Shown here: piece after piece, positions 9,065 through 16,687 of the stretch | How the letters are laid out: the number at the start of each line of letters is the position of its first letter | How positions within the stretch are numbered: the stretch's first letter is position 1 | Assembly: GCA_017476425.1 (NCBI GenBank) | Contig: JAFUZV010000047.1 | Coordinates: 1 to 64,000 of the forward strand | Direction: 5' to 3' | Source of the DNA: Selenomonadaceae bacterium | GTDB lineage: Bacteria > Bacillota > Negativicutes > Selenomonadales > Selenomonadaceae | DNA: 64,000 bases | Notes under the pieces: generated by a model | Told to the model about the DNA's origin: nothing | Database searches by the model: none | What the model saw: the letters and a program-made list of their open reading frames with translations, nothing else | Translations under genes and position numbers: made by a program

Positions 9065-9796
9065 ATGGCTAAGAAGCGGCGAAGTACAAGACGGCTTTTC
9101 AAAGGAATAATAATTTTGATCTTGACTGCGGTGATCATAAGCGTATTTGTTTATACTCCATTCTTTACGTTAAGAGAAATAAAATTGATCGGCGCAACTT
9201 ATTTAACGAAAGACGACATTATAAAGATTGGAAATGTTTATTATGGTGAGCCGCTGTTCCAACTTGAAACCGATGACATAACGAAGAGATTAATTAACGA
9301 TCTGCGAATTGAAGAAGTAACAGTTAAAAGAGATTTGCCGAACACTTTAGAAGTTACGTTAAAAGAGAGAAAACCGGTTGCAACGATCGCTTGTGATTAT
9401 GGATATTTAGATTTAGATCGAAATGGAACGGTGATCGACAGTTATAAAAATTTGAAGTCGATGCCGATACCTGTAATAGCCGGCGCAGTTGCAAAAGATT
9501 TATACATAGGTGACACTGTGACTGATGAAATGGTTCAAAAAATTTTATTCTTCTTGCAACAATTAAATGAAACGTCGTTAAATAAAATATCAGAGATAGC
9601 GATCACCGGTCCGGATTACGTCGTAGCATATACAAATATGTCAAGAGCAGTACAAATTAGGATCGGAAAACTGGAGCGCCTTGAAGAGAAAGCAAGATTA
9701 ACAGAAGATTTTCTGCAAGACTTAGAATTAAATCCTCATCGTGTTGAGTACGTCGATTTTAATTATACTGCGCCATTTATCAAATTAGCACAATAG
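9065..9796 (+). CDS. divIB: Cell division protein DivIB/FtsQ
   Basis: A 243-residue bitopic membrane protein. A basic cytoplasmic start (MAKKRRSTRR) precedes one transmembrane helix at about residues 13-33. A POTRA domain (FTLREIKLIGATYLTKDDI) follows, then the FtsQ beta domain, including VKRDLPNTLEVTLKERKPVA. DivIB joins FtsL and DivIC in the septal complex that controls septal wall synthesis. Start ATG follows AAAGGTGA. It heads a rightward group of division-associated genes. FtsL itself is at the other end of the window, so the dcw cluster is broken up. Confidence 0.94.
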   Translation: MAKKRRSTRRLFKGIIILILTAVIISVFVYTPFFTLREIKLIGATYLTKDDIIKIGNVYYGEPLFQLETDDITKRLINDLRIEEVTVKRDLPNTLEVTLKERKPVATIACDYGYLDLDRNGTVIDSYKNLKSMPIPVIAGAVAKDLYIGDTVTDEMVQKILFFLQQLNETSLNKISEIAITGPDYVVAYTNMSRAVQIRIGKLERLEEKARLTEDFLQDLELNPHRVEYVDFNYTAPFIKLAQ

Positions 9797-9809
9797 AAGG
9801 TTTTTAATT

Positions 9810-10514
9810 ATGTCGAAAGTAAAAAATTTTTTATTTCAACGCGGCTGGTCAATGATAATAATCAGCATAATTTTTGGATTTATATTATCAATGCAAGCAA
9901 GGCAAGTTCAAGAAGTATCAGCGACGGTTAATAATCAACGTGTTGAAGAATTAAGTATGAGATTATTACAGTTAGAAGAAGAGCGAAACGCTTTAAAAAA
10001 TCAGTTGTTGACGATCGAAAAAGAATCTTCAATGAATCAAGCAACAAATGAATTTAATGAAGAATTGAAAATTCAAGCGTGTTTAATGCCGTTAGAAGGT
10101 CCCGGAATAATCATTAAACTTGATGACAGTTCCAAGCAGGCTAAAGCCGGTGAAAATCCTAATCTCTACATAATTCACGACGACGATATTTTGAAAATTA
10201 TCAATGAACTTAGAGCAGCAGGTGCGGAAGCAATTTCGATCAATGGTCAACGATTAGTTGATACTTCTGAAATTCGCTGTGCCGGTCCGACATTATCAGT
10301 CAACAATATAAGATCATCTGCGCCTTATGAAATTCACGCAATAGGCGATCGGAAGAATTTAGAAAATGCAATTAAAATGCGTGGCGGCGTTGCAGAGACG
10401 TTGAAAGTTTGGGGAATAAATTTAGAAGTTGAAAGCACAAATACTGTTTACATTCCACCGTTTAAAGGTACTCGATCAAGGATTTTTGCTCACGTGACTT
10501 CTGAAAAAAATTGA
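9810..10514 (+). CDS. DUF881 family membrane protein (YlxW/YlxX type)
   Basis: A 234-residue protein with one N-terminal transmembrane helix (MIIISIIFGFILSMQ) and a coiled coil at about residues 40-80. The DUF881 domain follows, with blocks EGPGIIIKLDDS, DDILKIINELRAAGAEAISINGQRLV and GPTLSVNN. Proteins of this family sit between division genes in many Firmicutes, but their molecular role is not established. It starts 13 bases after divIB with AGAAGG as ribosome-binding site and is followed within 15 bases by sbp. Confidence 0.9.
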   Translation: MSKVKNFLFQRGWSMIIISIIFGFILSMQARQVQEVSATVNNQRVEELSMRLLQLEEERNALKNQLLTIEKESSMNQATNEFNEELKIQACLMPLEGPGIIIKLDDSSKQAKAGENPNLYIIHDDDILKIINELRAAGAEAISINGQRLVDTSEIRCAGPTLSVNNIRSSAPYEIHAIGDRKNLENAIKMRGGVAETLKVWGINLEVESTNTVYIPPFKGTRSRIFAHVTSEKN

Positions 10515-10527
10515 GTTGAGAATTATA

Positions 10528-10854
10528 ATGACACGAATAATTATAGGACTTATAACAGGCTTGATAATCGGCGGAGCAGTTCCAATGATTGAAATGAATG
10601 CAAAAATAATTTCAGCAATTTTGATCGTTTCACTTGACGGACTGATCGGCGGCTTTAAAGCAAGTCTATTAAAAAAATTTGACGACAGAATTTTAATCAC
10701 AAGTTTTGTAATTAATTCGACAATCGCAATTATGATCACTTATCTCGGTGATTATGTCGGTGTTAAGTTACATTATGCAGTGATTTTTGTATTCGTCTTT
10801 AAAATATTTAAAAATCTTTCACAAATTAGAAGGTATATAACAAAAAAAATATAA
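10528..10854 (+). CDS. sbp: Small basic protein Sbp (DUF1290)
   Basis: A 108-residue, very hydrophobic protein with three predicted membrane helices and the family block SLDGLIGGFKASL. It lies between DUF881 and ftsZ as in many Firmicutes; the function is unknown. The ATG at 10528 is chosen because GTTGAG lies seven bases before it; a TTG at 10516 would remove that spacing. Confidence 0.88.
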   Translation: MTRIIIGLITGLIIGGAVPMIEMNAKIISAILIVSLDGLIGGFKASLLKKFDDRILITSFVINSTIAIMITYLGDYVGVKLHYAVIFVFVFKIFKNLSQIRRYITKKI

Positions 10855-10951
10855 AATACTTGTAGCATTAAAAAAATTTTTGTAGTAAAATGAAAAAGAG
10901 ACTCGAAATTTATGCAAATTTTAGCTTATATAGAATGTGGAGGTATAAAAT

Positions 10952-12151
10952 GTGTTTGAAATTGAAGACAATAATTTCGATTTATATGCAAAGATCAAGG
11001 TAATCGGAGTCGGCGGCGGCGGCAGCAATGCAGTTAATCGAATGATAGAACTCGGACTTGAAGGTGTAGATTTTATATCAGTAAATACAGATGCACAGGC
11101 TTTGATAACTGCAAAAGCTCCAAAGCGTATGCAGATCGGTGAAAAATTAACTCGTGGATTAGGTGCAGGTGCAAGACCGGAAATCGGAAGACAAGCCGCC
11201 GAAGAAAGTTATGAAGACATTCGTGAGGCTCTTAGAGGTTCAGATATGGTATTTATTACAGCCGGTATGGGTGGCGGCACAGGTACAGGTGCAGCTCCGA
11301 TCGTTGCGGCTTGTGCCAGAGAGATCGGCGCATTAACTGTTGGTGTCGTGACTCGTCCGTTTACCTTTGAAGGTCCGAAACGCAAAAAAAATGCTGATAT
11401 GGGTATTGAAAATCTCAAACAAAATGTTGATACGATTATCACTATACCTAATGATCGACTTCTTGCCGTTGTCGATAAAAAAACGCCTATGACGAAAGCA
11501 TTTAGTATTGCTGATGATATTCTTCGTCAAGGTGTTAAAGGTATCTCCGATCTGATCGCAGTACCTGGTCTTGTTAATCTTGACTTTGCTGACGTTAAAT
11601 CCGTTATGAGTAATGCAGGTTCAGCACTTATGGGTATTGGTGAGGCATCCGGCGAAAATGCAACTGTTGAGGCTGTCAAAGCCGCTATTGATTCGCCGCT
11701 ACTTGAAACAAGTATTCAAGGTGCAAGAGGTATTCTGCTTAACATTATGGGCGCAACTGATGCGCTTACAATGACTGAAGTTAATGAGGCTTCAACGACT
11801 GTTCAAGAGGCAGCACATCCGGACGCAGAAATTATTTGGGGCGTTAGTGTTGACGAATCACTCGGCGATACTGTGAGTGTTACAGTTATTGCAACAAGAT
11901 TTGATGATGATTCTGCTCGTGATTCTGCAAGACCTTCAGTACAACCGCCACAAAGTTTTACACCACCACCACCGCCGCCACCTCAACAAGATAGAAAACC
12001 GGCTTTTGGTTTAGGTTTAGACTTTGGATCGTTCGGCGCACCGGCTCAACAACAAAATCAAAATCAGCAACAACCACTTCAACCGAAAACTAAAACCGGT
12101 AGCGATGGCTTGATTGATATTCCGGAATGGATGAAGAATAAGAAGAGATAA
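10952..12151 (+). CDS. ftsZ: Cell division GTPase FtsZ
   Basis: A 399-residue tubulin homologue. The tubulin signature is [10 protein letters not shown], the nucleotide-binding N-terminus is [16 protein letters not shown], and the T7 region [11 protein letters not shown] contains the catalytic aspartates. A short linker rich in proline and glutamine joins the conserved C-terminal peptide [11 protein letters not shown], the docking site for membrane tethers. The start is GTG at 10952 with GGAGG eight bases upstream; an ATG overlapping by two bases is out of frame. ftsA is not next to it, which is unusual. A terminator follows. Confidence 0.99.
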   Translation: MFEIEDNNFDLYAKIKVIGVGGGGSNAVNRMIELGLEGVDFISVNTDAQALITAKAPKRMQIGEKLTRGLGAGARPEIGRQAAEESYEDIREALRGSDMVFITAGMGGGTGTGAAPIVAACAREIGALTVGVVTRPFTFEGPKRKKNADMGIENLKQNVDTIITIPNDRLLAVVDKKTPMTKAFSIADDILRQGVKGISDLIAVPGLVNLDFADVKSVMSNAGSALMGIGEASGENATVEAVKAAIDSPLLETSIQGARGILLNIMGATDALTMTEVNEASTTVQEAAHPDAEIIWGVSVDESLGDTVSVTVIATRFDDDSARDSARPSVQPPQSFTPPPPPPPQQDRKPAFGLGLDFGSFGAPAQQQNQNQQQPLQPKTKTGSDGLIDIPEWMKNKKR

Positions 12152-12160
12152 ATAAATTTT

Positions 12161-12207
12161 ACCTTTGAATAGATGATTAATCGATCGTTTGTTCAAAGGT
12201 TTTTTTA
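12161..12207 (+). terminator. Rho-independent terminator after ftsZ
   Basis: ACCTTTGAA at 12161-12169 pairs perfectly with TTCAAAGGT at 12192-12200, followed by a run of T. Confidence 0.88.
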
Positions 12208-12230
12208 TTGAAAATTATTTTTCTCAACTC

Positions 12231-12259
12231 TTGACAATGATCGAAAGTAACATTATATT
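12231..12259 (+). promoter_or_regulatory. Sigma-70 promoter of the perR-like gene
   Basis: Perfect -35 TTGACA at 12231-12236, 17-base spacer, -10 TATATT at 12254-12259. Confidence 0.82.
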
Positions 12260-12264
12260 TAAAA

Positions 12265-12279
12265 CAATTCTAATTATAA
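12265..12279 (+). promoter_or_regulatory. Possible PerR/Fur operator
   Basis: The 15 bases CAATTCTAATTATAA match one half of the Bacillus PerR box (ATTATAA) exactly and the other half poorly. The site lies at the expected transcription start of the PerR-like gene, where a bound repressor would block its own promoter. Inference from position and a half-site only. Confidence 0.4.
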
Positions 12280-12292
12280 GAGGTTCGCCGCT

Positions 12293-12658
12293 ATGACTGA
12301 TAATGCAAAAATAATTTTAGAGACGATAAATAACAGCAACGATCATTTGACTGCTGAAGAAATTTTTTTCAAATTGAAAGAACAATCGTATAAAATCGTT
12401 TTGCCGACGGTTTATAATAATTTGAATACGCTTTACCGTGAAGGACTCATTAGAAAAGTTTCGATCGAAGGACAGCCGGATCGTTACGATAAATCTATTA
12501 AGCACGATCATTTAATCTGTCAAAAGTGCGGAAAAATTTCTGATTTCAATTTTGATGACTTGACGAATTTAATAAATGAGCAGTTGAATGATTCGATCAT
12601 TTCTTACGATTTAAAAGTAAATTATATTTGTGACGAGTGCAAGAAAAATTCTAATTAA
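12293..12658 (+). CDS. Fur-family regulator, PerR-like
   Basis: A 121-residue protein with an N-terminal winged helix ([28 protein letters not shown]) and the Fur metal-sensing block [11 protein letters not shown] second pair, CDEC, near the end completes a structural CXXC-CXXC zinc site as in PerR and Fur. A single short protein, at the low end of family size. It stands directly upstream of a rubrerythrin fusion, so a peroxide-responsive role is more likely than iron uptake control. It is probably autoregulated from the promoter and half-operator just upstream. Confidence 0.9.
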   Translation: MTDNAKIILETINNSNDHLTAEEIFFKLKEQSYKIVLPTVYNNLNTLYREGLIRKVSIEGQPDRYDKSIKHDHLICQKCGKISDFNFDDLTNLINEQLNDSIISYDLKVNYICDECKKNSN

Positions 12659-12686
12659 TAAAATATTTTTAGGAGAGTGCTTTAGA

Positions 12687-13868
12687 ATGGATAATACTGT
12701 TGTACAAAAAATTTCTTATGGGCTTTTTGTGTTGACGGCTAACAAGAATGGTAAAGATAACGGCTGCATTATCAATACTGTTACTCAAGTTACCGCTGAA
12801 CCTAATCAAATAACCATTGCAGTCAACAAATTGAATTACACACACGATTTGATCGCCGAAACAAAAAAATTCACTGCGTCAATCATCAGTGAATCAGCAA
12901 ATTTTGATCTTTTTAAAAGATTTGGTTTTCAAAGCGGCAAAAATGTAAATAAATTTGAAGGATTCGACAAAGTTAAACGTACAGCGAATGGAACACTTGC
13001 GATCACTGAAGGCACAAATTCATATATCAGCGCAAATGTTACTCAACAAATTGACGTTGGAACTCATACGATCTTTTTAGCTGACGTTGTTGAAATGGAA
13101 AAAATCAGCGAAACACCTTCAGCGACTTATGCTTATTATCACGCAAATATTAAACCGAAACCTCAAGCCGTCGGAAAGAATGCTAAAGGTGAAACGATTT
13201 GGCGTTGCTCCGTTTGTGGTTATGAATATGAAGGCGATGAACTGCCGAAAGATTTCATTTGTCCGATCTGTAAACATCCGGCAAGCGATTTTGTAAAAGT
13301 TGAAATTGCTCCGTCAACAGGATCGAATCCTCGTAATAAATACGCCGGAACTAAGACTGAAAAAAATCTTTGGGAAGCCTTCGCCGGTGAATCGCAGGCA
13401 AGAAATAAATATACTTATTATGCATCGGTTGCTAAAAAGAATGGTTATGAACAGATCGCCGCTTTATTCTTGAAAACTGCTGAGAATGAAAAGGAACACG
13501 CTAAATTATGGTTTAAAGCACTCGGTGAACTTGGTCAAACGCCGGAAAATCTTCAACACGCTGCTGACGGTGAAAACTTTGAATGGACTGATATGTATGT
13601 TCGTATGGCGAAAGAAGCTGACGAAGAAGGTTTTCACGAGCTTGCTGAACAATTCAGAGGCGTTGCAGAGATCGAAAAGCATCACGAAGAACGTTATAGA
13701 AAACTTTTGAAAAATATCGAAATGCGTGAAGTCTTCAAAAAAGCCGGTGTTAGTGTTTGGGAATGCCGCAACTGTGGTCATATCGTCGTTGGAACTAAAG
13801 CTCCTGAACTTTGTCCTGTTTGTAAGCATCCACAATCTTATTTTGAGGTCAACGCAGAAAATTATTAA
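12687..13868 (+). CDS. Flavin reductase-rubredoxin-rubrerythrin-rubredoxin fusion protein
   Basis: A 393-residue, four-part redox protein. Residues 1-150 are an FMN-binding flavin reductase-like domain (opening [20 protein letters not shown]). Residues 172-206 are a rubredoxin with C174, C177, C192 and C195. Residues 225-345 are a ferritin-like diiron domain with [22 protein letters not shown] and [10 protein letters not shown] supplying the Glu/His ligands. Residues 358-385 are a second rubredoxin with C360, C363, C376 and C379. The layout suggests electrons passing from reduced flavin through rubredoxin to the diiron site to reduce peroxide. The ATG at 12687 follows AGGAGAG. It lies 28 bases after the PerR-like gene. 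Confidence 0.92.
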   Translation: MDNTVVQKISYGLFVLTANKNGKDNGCIINTVTQVTAEPNQITIAVNKLNYTHDLIAETKKFTASIISESANFDLFKRFGFQSGKNVNKFEGFDKVKRTANGTLAITEGTNSYISANVTQQIDVGTHTIFLADVVEMEKISETPSATYAYYHANIKPKPQAVGKNAKGETIWRCSVCGYEYEGDELPKDFICPICKHPASDFVKVEIAPSTGSNPRNKYAGTKTEKNLWEAFAGESQARNKYTYYASVAKKNGYEQIAALFLKTAENEKEHAKLWFKALGELGQTPENLQHAADGENFEWTDMYVRMAKEADEEGFHELAEQFRGVAEIEKHHEERYRKLLKNIEMREVFKKAGVSVWECRNCGHIVVGTKAPELCPVCKHPQSYFEVNAENY

Positions 13869-13947
13869 AAATTTTTTCGTAAATTGATCTTTGAATCAAA
13901 ATTAAATTGCATATCCTAATTAATTTTAAATAAAAATATCGTCTGAT

Positions 13948-13977
13948 CTTCTGCCTTAATGGTGGAAGTTTTTTTTT
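13948..13977 (+). terminator. Rho-independent terminator after the rubrerythrin fusion
   Basis: CTTCTGCC at 13948-13955 pairs with GGTGGAAG at 13961-13968 (two G-U pairs), five-base loop, then a nine-base run of T. Confidence 0.8.
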
Positions 13978-13991
13978 GAAAAATTTTGCGA

Positions 13992-14020
13992 TTGTCATTA
14001 AAAATTTTATTTGTTATAAT
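13992..14020 (+). promoter_or_regulatory. Sigma-70 promoter of the HAD-ispD-ispF-hisH run
   Basis: -35 TTGTCA at 13992-13997, 17-base spacer, perfect -10 TATAAT at 14015-14020. Confidence 0.85.
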
Positions 14021-14059
14021 TTGTCATAATGAAAAAAATTTTTTGGAGTTGGTGAGAGT

Positions 14060-14866
14060 ATGATCAAAATAATTTTCTCTGATATGGACGGAACACTCCT
14101 TGATGAAAATTCAAATTTGCCGCCGGGTTTTGATGAAATGATCGCAGATTTAAAATCTCGTAATGTGATCTTTGCACCGGCTAGTGGTCGTCAATATTAT
14201 TCATTGCTTGGAACGTTTGAAAAGTACAAAGACGAATTTTTATTTGTTGCAGAGAATGGCACTATTGCATTTCATAAGGGTAAAGAAATTTTTTCAAGTC
14301 CGATGCCTCGTCAGATTGCACTTGATATTTTGGAAACCGGTGAGCCTTTTAAAAATATTCTTCGTGTCTTCTGCGGTAAGAAAAATGCTTATGTCCTTAA
14401 GTCGCAAGATAAGCCGGAATATCAAAAGGAACTTGATAAATATTTTACTCACAATGAAGCCGTTGAAAAATTTGATGAAGTTAATGATGAGCCGTTGAAA
14501 ATGTCCTTTTTTGATCCAACCGGTAAATCAGCAGAATCAATTTATCCTATTCTCAAAAAAAGATTCGGCGATATAATGCAAGTTGTCCTTGCAAGCGATT
14601 ATTGGACTGACGTTATCAACGCTAATATTAATAAAGGTGTTGCAGTTCAAAATATCCAAAAGATTTTAGGACTTAAGCCGGAAGAATGCGCAGCCTTCGG
14701 TGATTATCTTAATGATGCACAAATGATGCAAGCCGTTAAATATAGTTTTGCAATGGCGAATGCTCATCCTGATCTGAAAAAATTTGCAAATTATGAAACA
14801 GTCAGCAATGCTGATCACGGCGTTTTAGTTGGAATTAAAAAATTGATAAGTGAAGGATTAATTTAA
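14060..14866 (+). CDS. HAD-superfamily Cof-type sugar/nucleotide phosphatase
   Basis: A 268-residue haloacid dehalogenase hydrolase. Motif I is FSDMDGTLLDEN, where the first Asp is the nucleophile. A Cof-type C2 cap is followed by motif IV FGDYLNDAQMM and the block FAMANAHPDLK. Members dephosphorylate sugar phosphates, nucleotides or FMN; the substrate cannot be told from sequence. A clear promoter precedes it, and its stop is one base before the ispD start, so it heads an operon with the isoprenoid genes. Confidence 0.9.
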   Translation: MIKIIFSDMDGTLLDENSNLPPGFDEMIADLKSRNVIFAPASGRQYYSLLGTFEKYKDEFLFVAENGTIAFHKGKEIFSSPMPRQIALDILETGEPFKNILRVFCGKKNAYVLKSQDKPEYQKELDKYFTHNEAVEKFDEVNDEPLKMSFFDPTGKSAESIYPILKKRFGDIMQVVLASDYWTDVINANINKGVAVQNIQKILGLKPEECAAFGDYLNDAQMMQAVKYSFAMANAHPDLKKFANYETVSNADHGVLVGIKKLISEGLI

Positions 14867-14867
14867 A

Positions 14868-15554
14868 ATGGTAACGGCAATATTTCCGGCGGCAGGTAAA
14901 AGCCGAAGAATGCAATCAATTAAGAATAAAAATTTTATGAAACTTGACGGCGTTCCGATTTTAATTCGCACTTTAAAAAAATTTTCACAGTCAAAAAAAA
15001 TTGATGAATTGATCGTAGCAGTTGCAAAAAGTGAATTTGAAATTGTTGTTGAAATGTTAAGCAGAGTTGAGGATTTAAAACCGTTTCAAGTCGTCGTTGG
15101 CGGCAGTGAAAGACAATATTCAATCGCTAATGCTTTGAAAGTCATTGATAAAGACTGCAAAATTATTTTAGTGCACGATGCGGCGCGTCCGTTAATAAGT
15201 GTTGAGACGATCGACAAAGTGATTGACGCGGCGAGAAATTTCGGCGCAGCGATAGCGGCAGTGCCGGAGAAAAATACAATCAAGATCGTTGACGAAGAAA
15301 ATTTTGTTAAGGATACGCCGGATCGATCAAAATTATTTTCAATTCAAACGCCGCAAGGTTTCAAAAAAGAAATTTTATTGCAAGCCTATGAACAAGCAGC
15401 GAAAGATGATTTTCTAGGCACTGATGATTCAAGTTTAGTTGAGAAATTAGGCGTTAAAGTCAAAATCGTTGAAAGTGATTATCAAAATATCAAGATCACA
15501 ACGCCAGAAGATATTTTGATCGCAGAATCATTTTTGAAAGCCGGTGAAATTTAA
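14868..15554 (+). CDS. ispD: 2-C-methyl-D-erythritol 4-phosphate cytidylyltransferase
   Basis: A 228-residue nucleotidyltransferase with the glycine-rich CTP site [10 protein letters not shown] at the N-terminus and the family block [10 protein letters not shown]. It activates methylerythritol phosphate with CTP in the MEP isoprenoid pathway. Its final bases overlap the ispF start by one base (TAATG), so the two are translationally coupled. Confidence 0.96.
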   Translation: MVTAIFPAAGKSRRMQSIKNKNFMKLDGVPILIRTLKKFSQSKKIDELIVAVAKSEFEIVVEMLSRVEDLKPFQVVVGGSERQYSIANALKVIDKDCKIILVHDAARPLISVETIDKVIDAARNFGAAIAAVPEKNTIKIVDEENFVKDTPDRSKLFSIQTPQGFKKEILLQAYEQAAKDDFLGTDDSSLVEKLGVKVKIVESDYQNIKITTPEDILIAESFLKAGEI

Positions 15555-16045
15555 TGGTACGTTTTGGAATAGGTTATGACGTTCATAGACTTGTTGAAGG
15601 CAGAAAATTAATTTTAGGAAATGTTGAGATCGATCATCATCTTGGGCTTTTGGGACATTCAGACGCTGATGTTTTAATTCACGCTATTATTGATGCAATG
15701 TTAGGCGCAGCAGGATTAGGTGACATTGGTCAGCATTTTCCAGACAGCGATCAGAAGTATAAGGACATTAACAGCGCAAAACTTTTAATTAGTGCAAAAA
15801 ATCTTCTTGATGAACAAGGTTACAAGATCGGAAATATTGATACGATAATCATTGCGCAAAAACCAAAACTTTCACCGCATATAAAAAAAATTCGTCAACG
15901 TCTGGCGGAAATTTTAAACGTCAACGAAAATTTTATCAATGTCAAGGCTAAGACTGAAGAAGGTCTTGGATTTACCGGTAGTGAAGAAGGTATTGCGGCT
16001 TATGCTATCGTAGGGATTAGTCAAATATTTAATTCTGCATTCTGA
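15554..16045 (+). CDS. ispF: 2-C-methyl-D-erythritol 2,4-cyclodiphosphate synthase
   Basis: A 163-residue enzyme with the zinc-binding DVHRL motif at the start ([13 protein letters not shown]), [21 protein letters not shown] and the final [17 protein letters not shown]. It closes CDP-methylerythritol phosphate to the cyclic diphosphate, two steps after IspD. Coupled to ispD; hisH follows 20 bases later. Confidence 0.98.
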   Translation: MVRFGIGYDVHRLVEGRKLILGNVEIDHHLGLLGHSDADVLIHAIIDAMLGAAGLGDIGQHFPDSDQKYKDINSAKLLISAKNLLDEQGYKIGNIDTIIIAQKPKLSPHIKKIRQRLAEILNVNENFINVKAKTEEGLGFTGSEEGIAAYAIVGISQIFNSAF

Positions 16046-16065
16046 AGTAATTTAGAGGTGATTAA

Positions 16066-16683
16066 ATGATCGCAATTATTGATTATGGCGTTGGAAATTT
16101 GTTTAGCGTTGAAAAGGCTTTTGCTTCGATCGGTGAAGAAGTGAAAGTTACAGGTTCAGCTGACGATTTAAGAGCGGCTGATAAATTAGTTTTGCCGGGC
16201 GTTGGAGCATTCGGTGATTGTATGAAAAATCTTGAATCAACCGGACTTATTCCGATCATCAAAGAGCAAGTCGCTAATAAAAAAAATCTTTTTGGGATTT
16301 GCGTCGGTTTACAGATTTTATTTGAAAATAGTGAAGAATCTCCGGGCGTTAGTGGTCTTGGAATTTTGAAAGGCACTATTAAAAAGATCAATGCTCCACA
16401 ATTAAAAATTCCTCATATGGGCTGGAATTTTCTAATTAAGAATGCAGAATGCAGAATGCAGAATGATTTTTTGAATGGTTTAGATCGATCTTATTTTTAT
16501 TTTGTGCATTCTTATCATGCTGTACCGGAAGATAAAAATTTGATCGCTGCAACTACTGATTACGGTGAAACATTGACGGCAGCGATCGCTTATGAAAATA
16601 TTTTTGCAACACAATTTCACCCGGAAAAATCCGGCGACGTTGGTTTAAAACTTTTGAAAAATTTTTGTGATTGGAAGGCGTAA
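16066..16683 (+). CDS. hisH: Imidazole glycerol phosphate synthase glutaminase subunit
   Basis: A 205-residue class I glutamine amidotransferase. The oxyanion/nucleophile block is FGICVGLQIL with the catalytic cysteine, and the His-Glu pair is in FATQFHPEKSGDVG. It supplies ammonia to HisF for the fifth step of histidine synthesis. A heptanucleotide repeat is inserted in frame around residue 127 (reading NAECRMQND), in what should be a surface loop, without disturbing the catalytic blocks. The partner hisF is 4.4 kb downstream, separated by a dynamin-like gene, a membrane protein gene and hisA. Confidence 0.97.
   Translation: MIAIIDYGVGNLFSVEKAFASIGEEVKVTGSADDLRAADKLVLPGVGAFGDCMKNLESTGLIPIIKEQVANKKNLFGICVGLQILFENSEESPGVSGLGILKGTIKKINAPQLKIPHMGWNFLIKNAECRMQNDFLNGLDRSYFYFVHSYHAVPEDKNLIAATTDYGETLTAAIAYENIFATQFHPEKSGDVGLKLLKNFCDWKA
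16433..16467 (+). repeat. Heptanucleotide tandem repeat, GAATGYA family, inside hisH
   Basis: Three exact GAATGCA units at 16440-16460, flanked by TAATTAA before and GAATGAT after. Same family as the repeats at 26352, 40983, 44611 and 55943. Confidence 0.9.
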
Positions 16684-16687
16684 TTTT

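Noticed and set aside
10855-10951. Separate ftsZ promoter
   Set aside because: TTGTAG and TAAAAT are present, but spacing is 20 bases, which is too long to rely on.
13486-13835. Extra frames overlapping the rubrerythrin gene and others in many genes
   Set aside because: They are shadows: no ribosome-binding site, odd composition, and a well-supported gene on the other frame.
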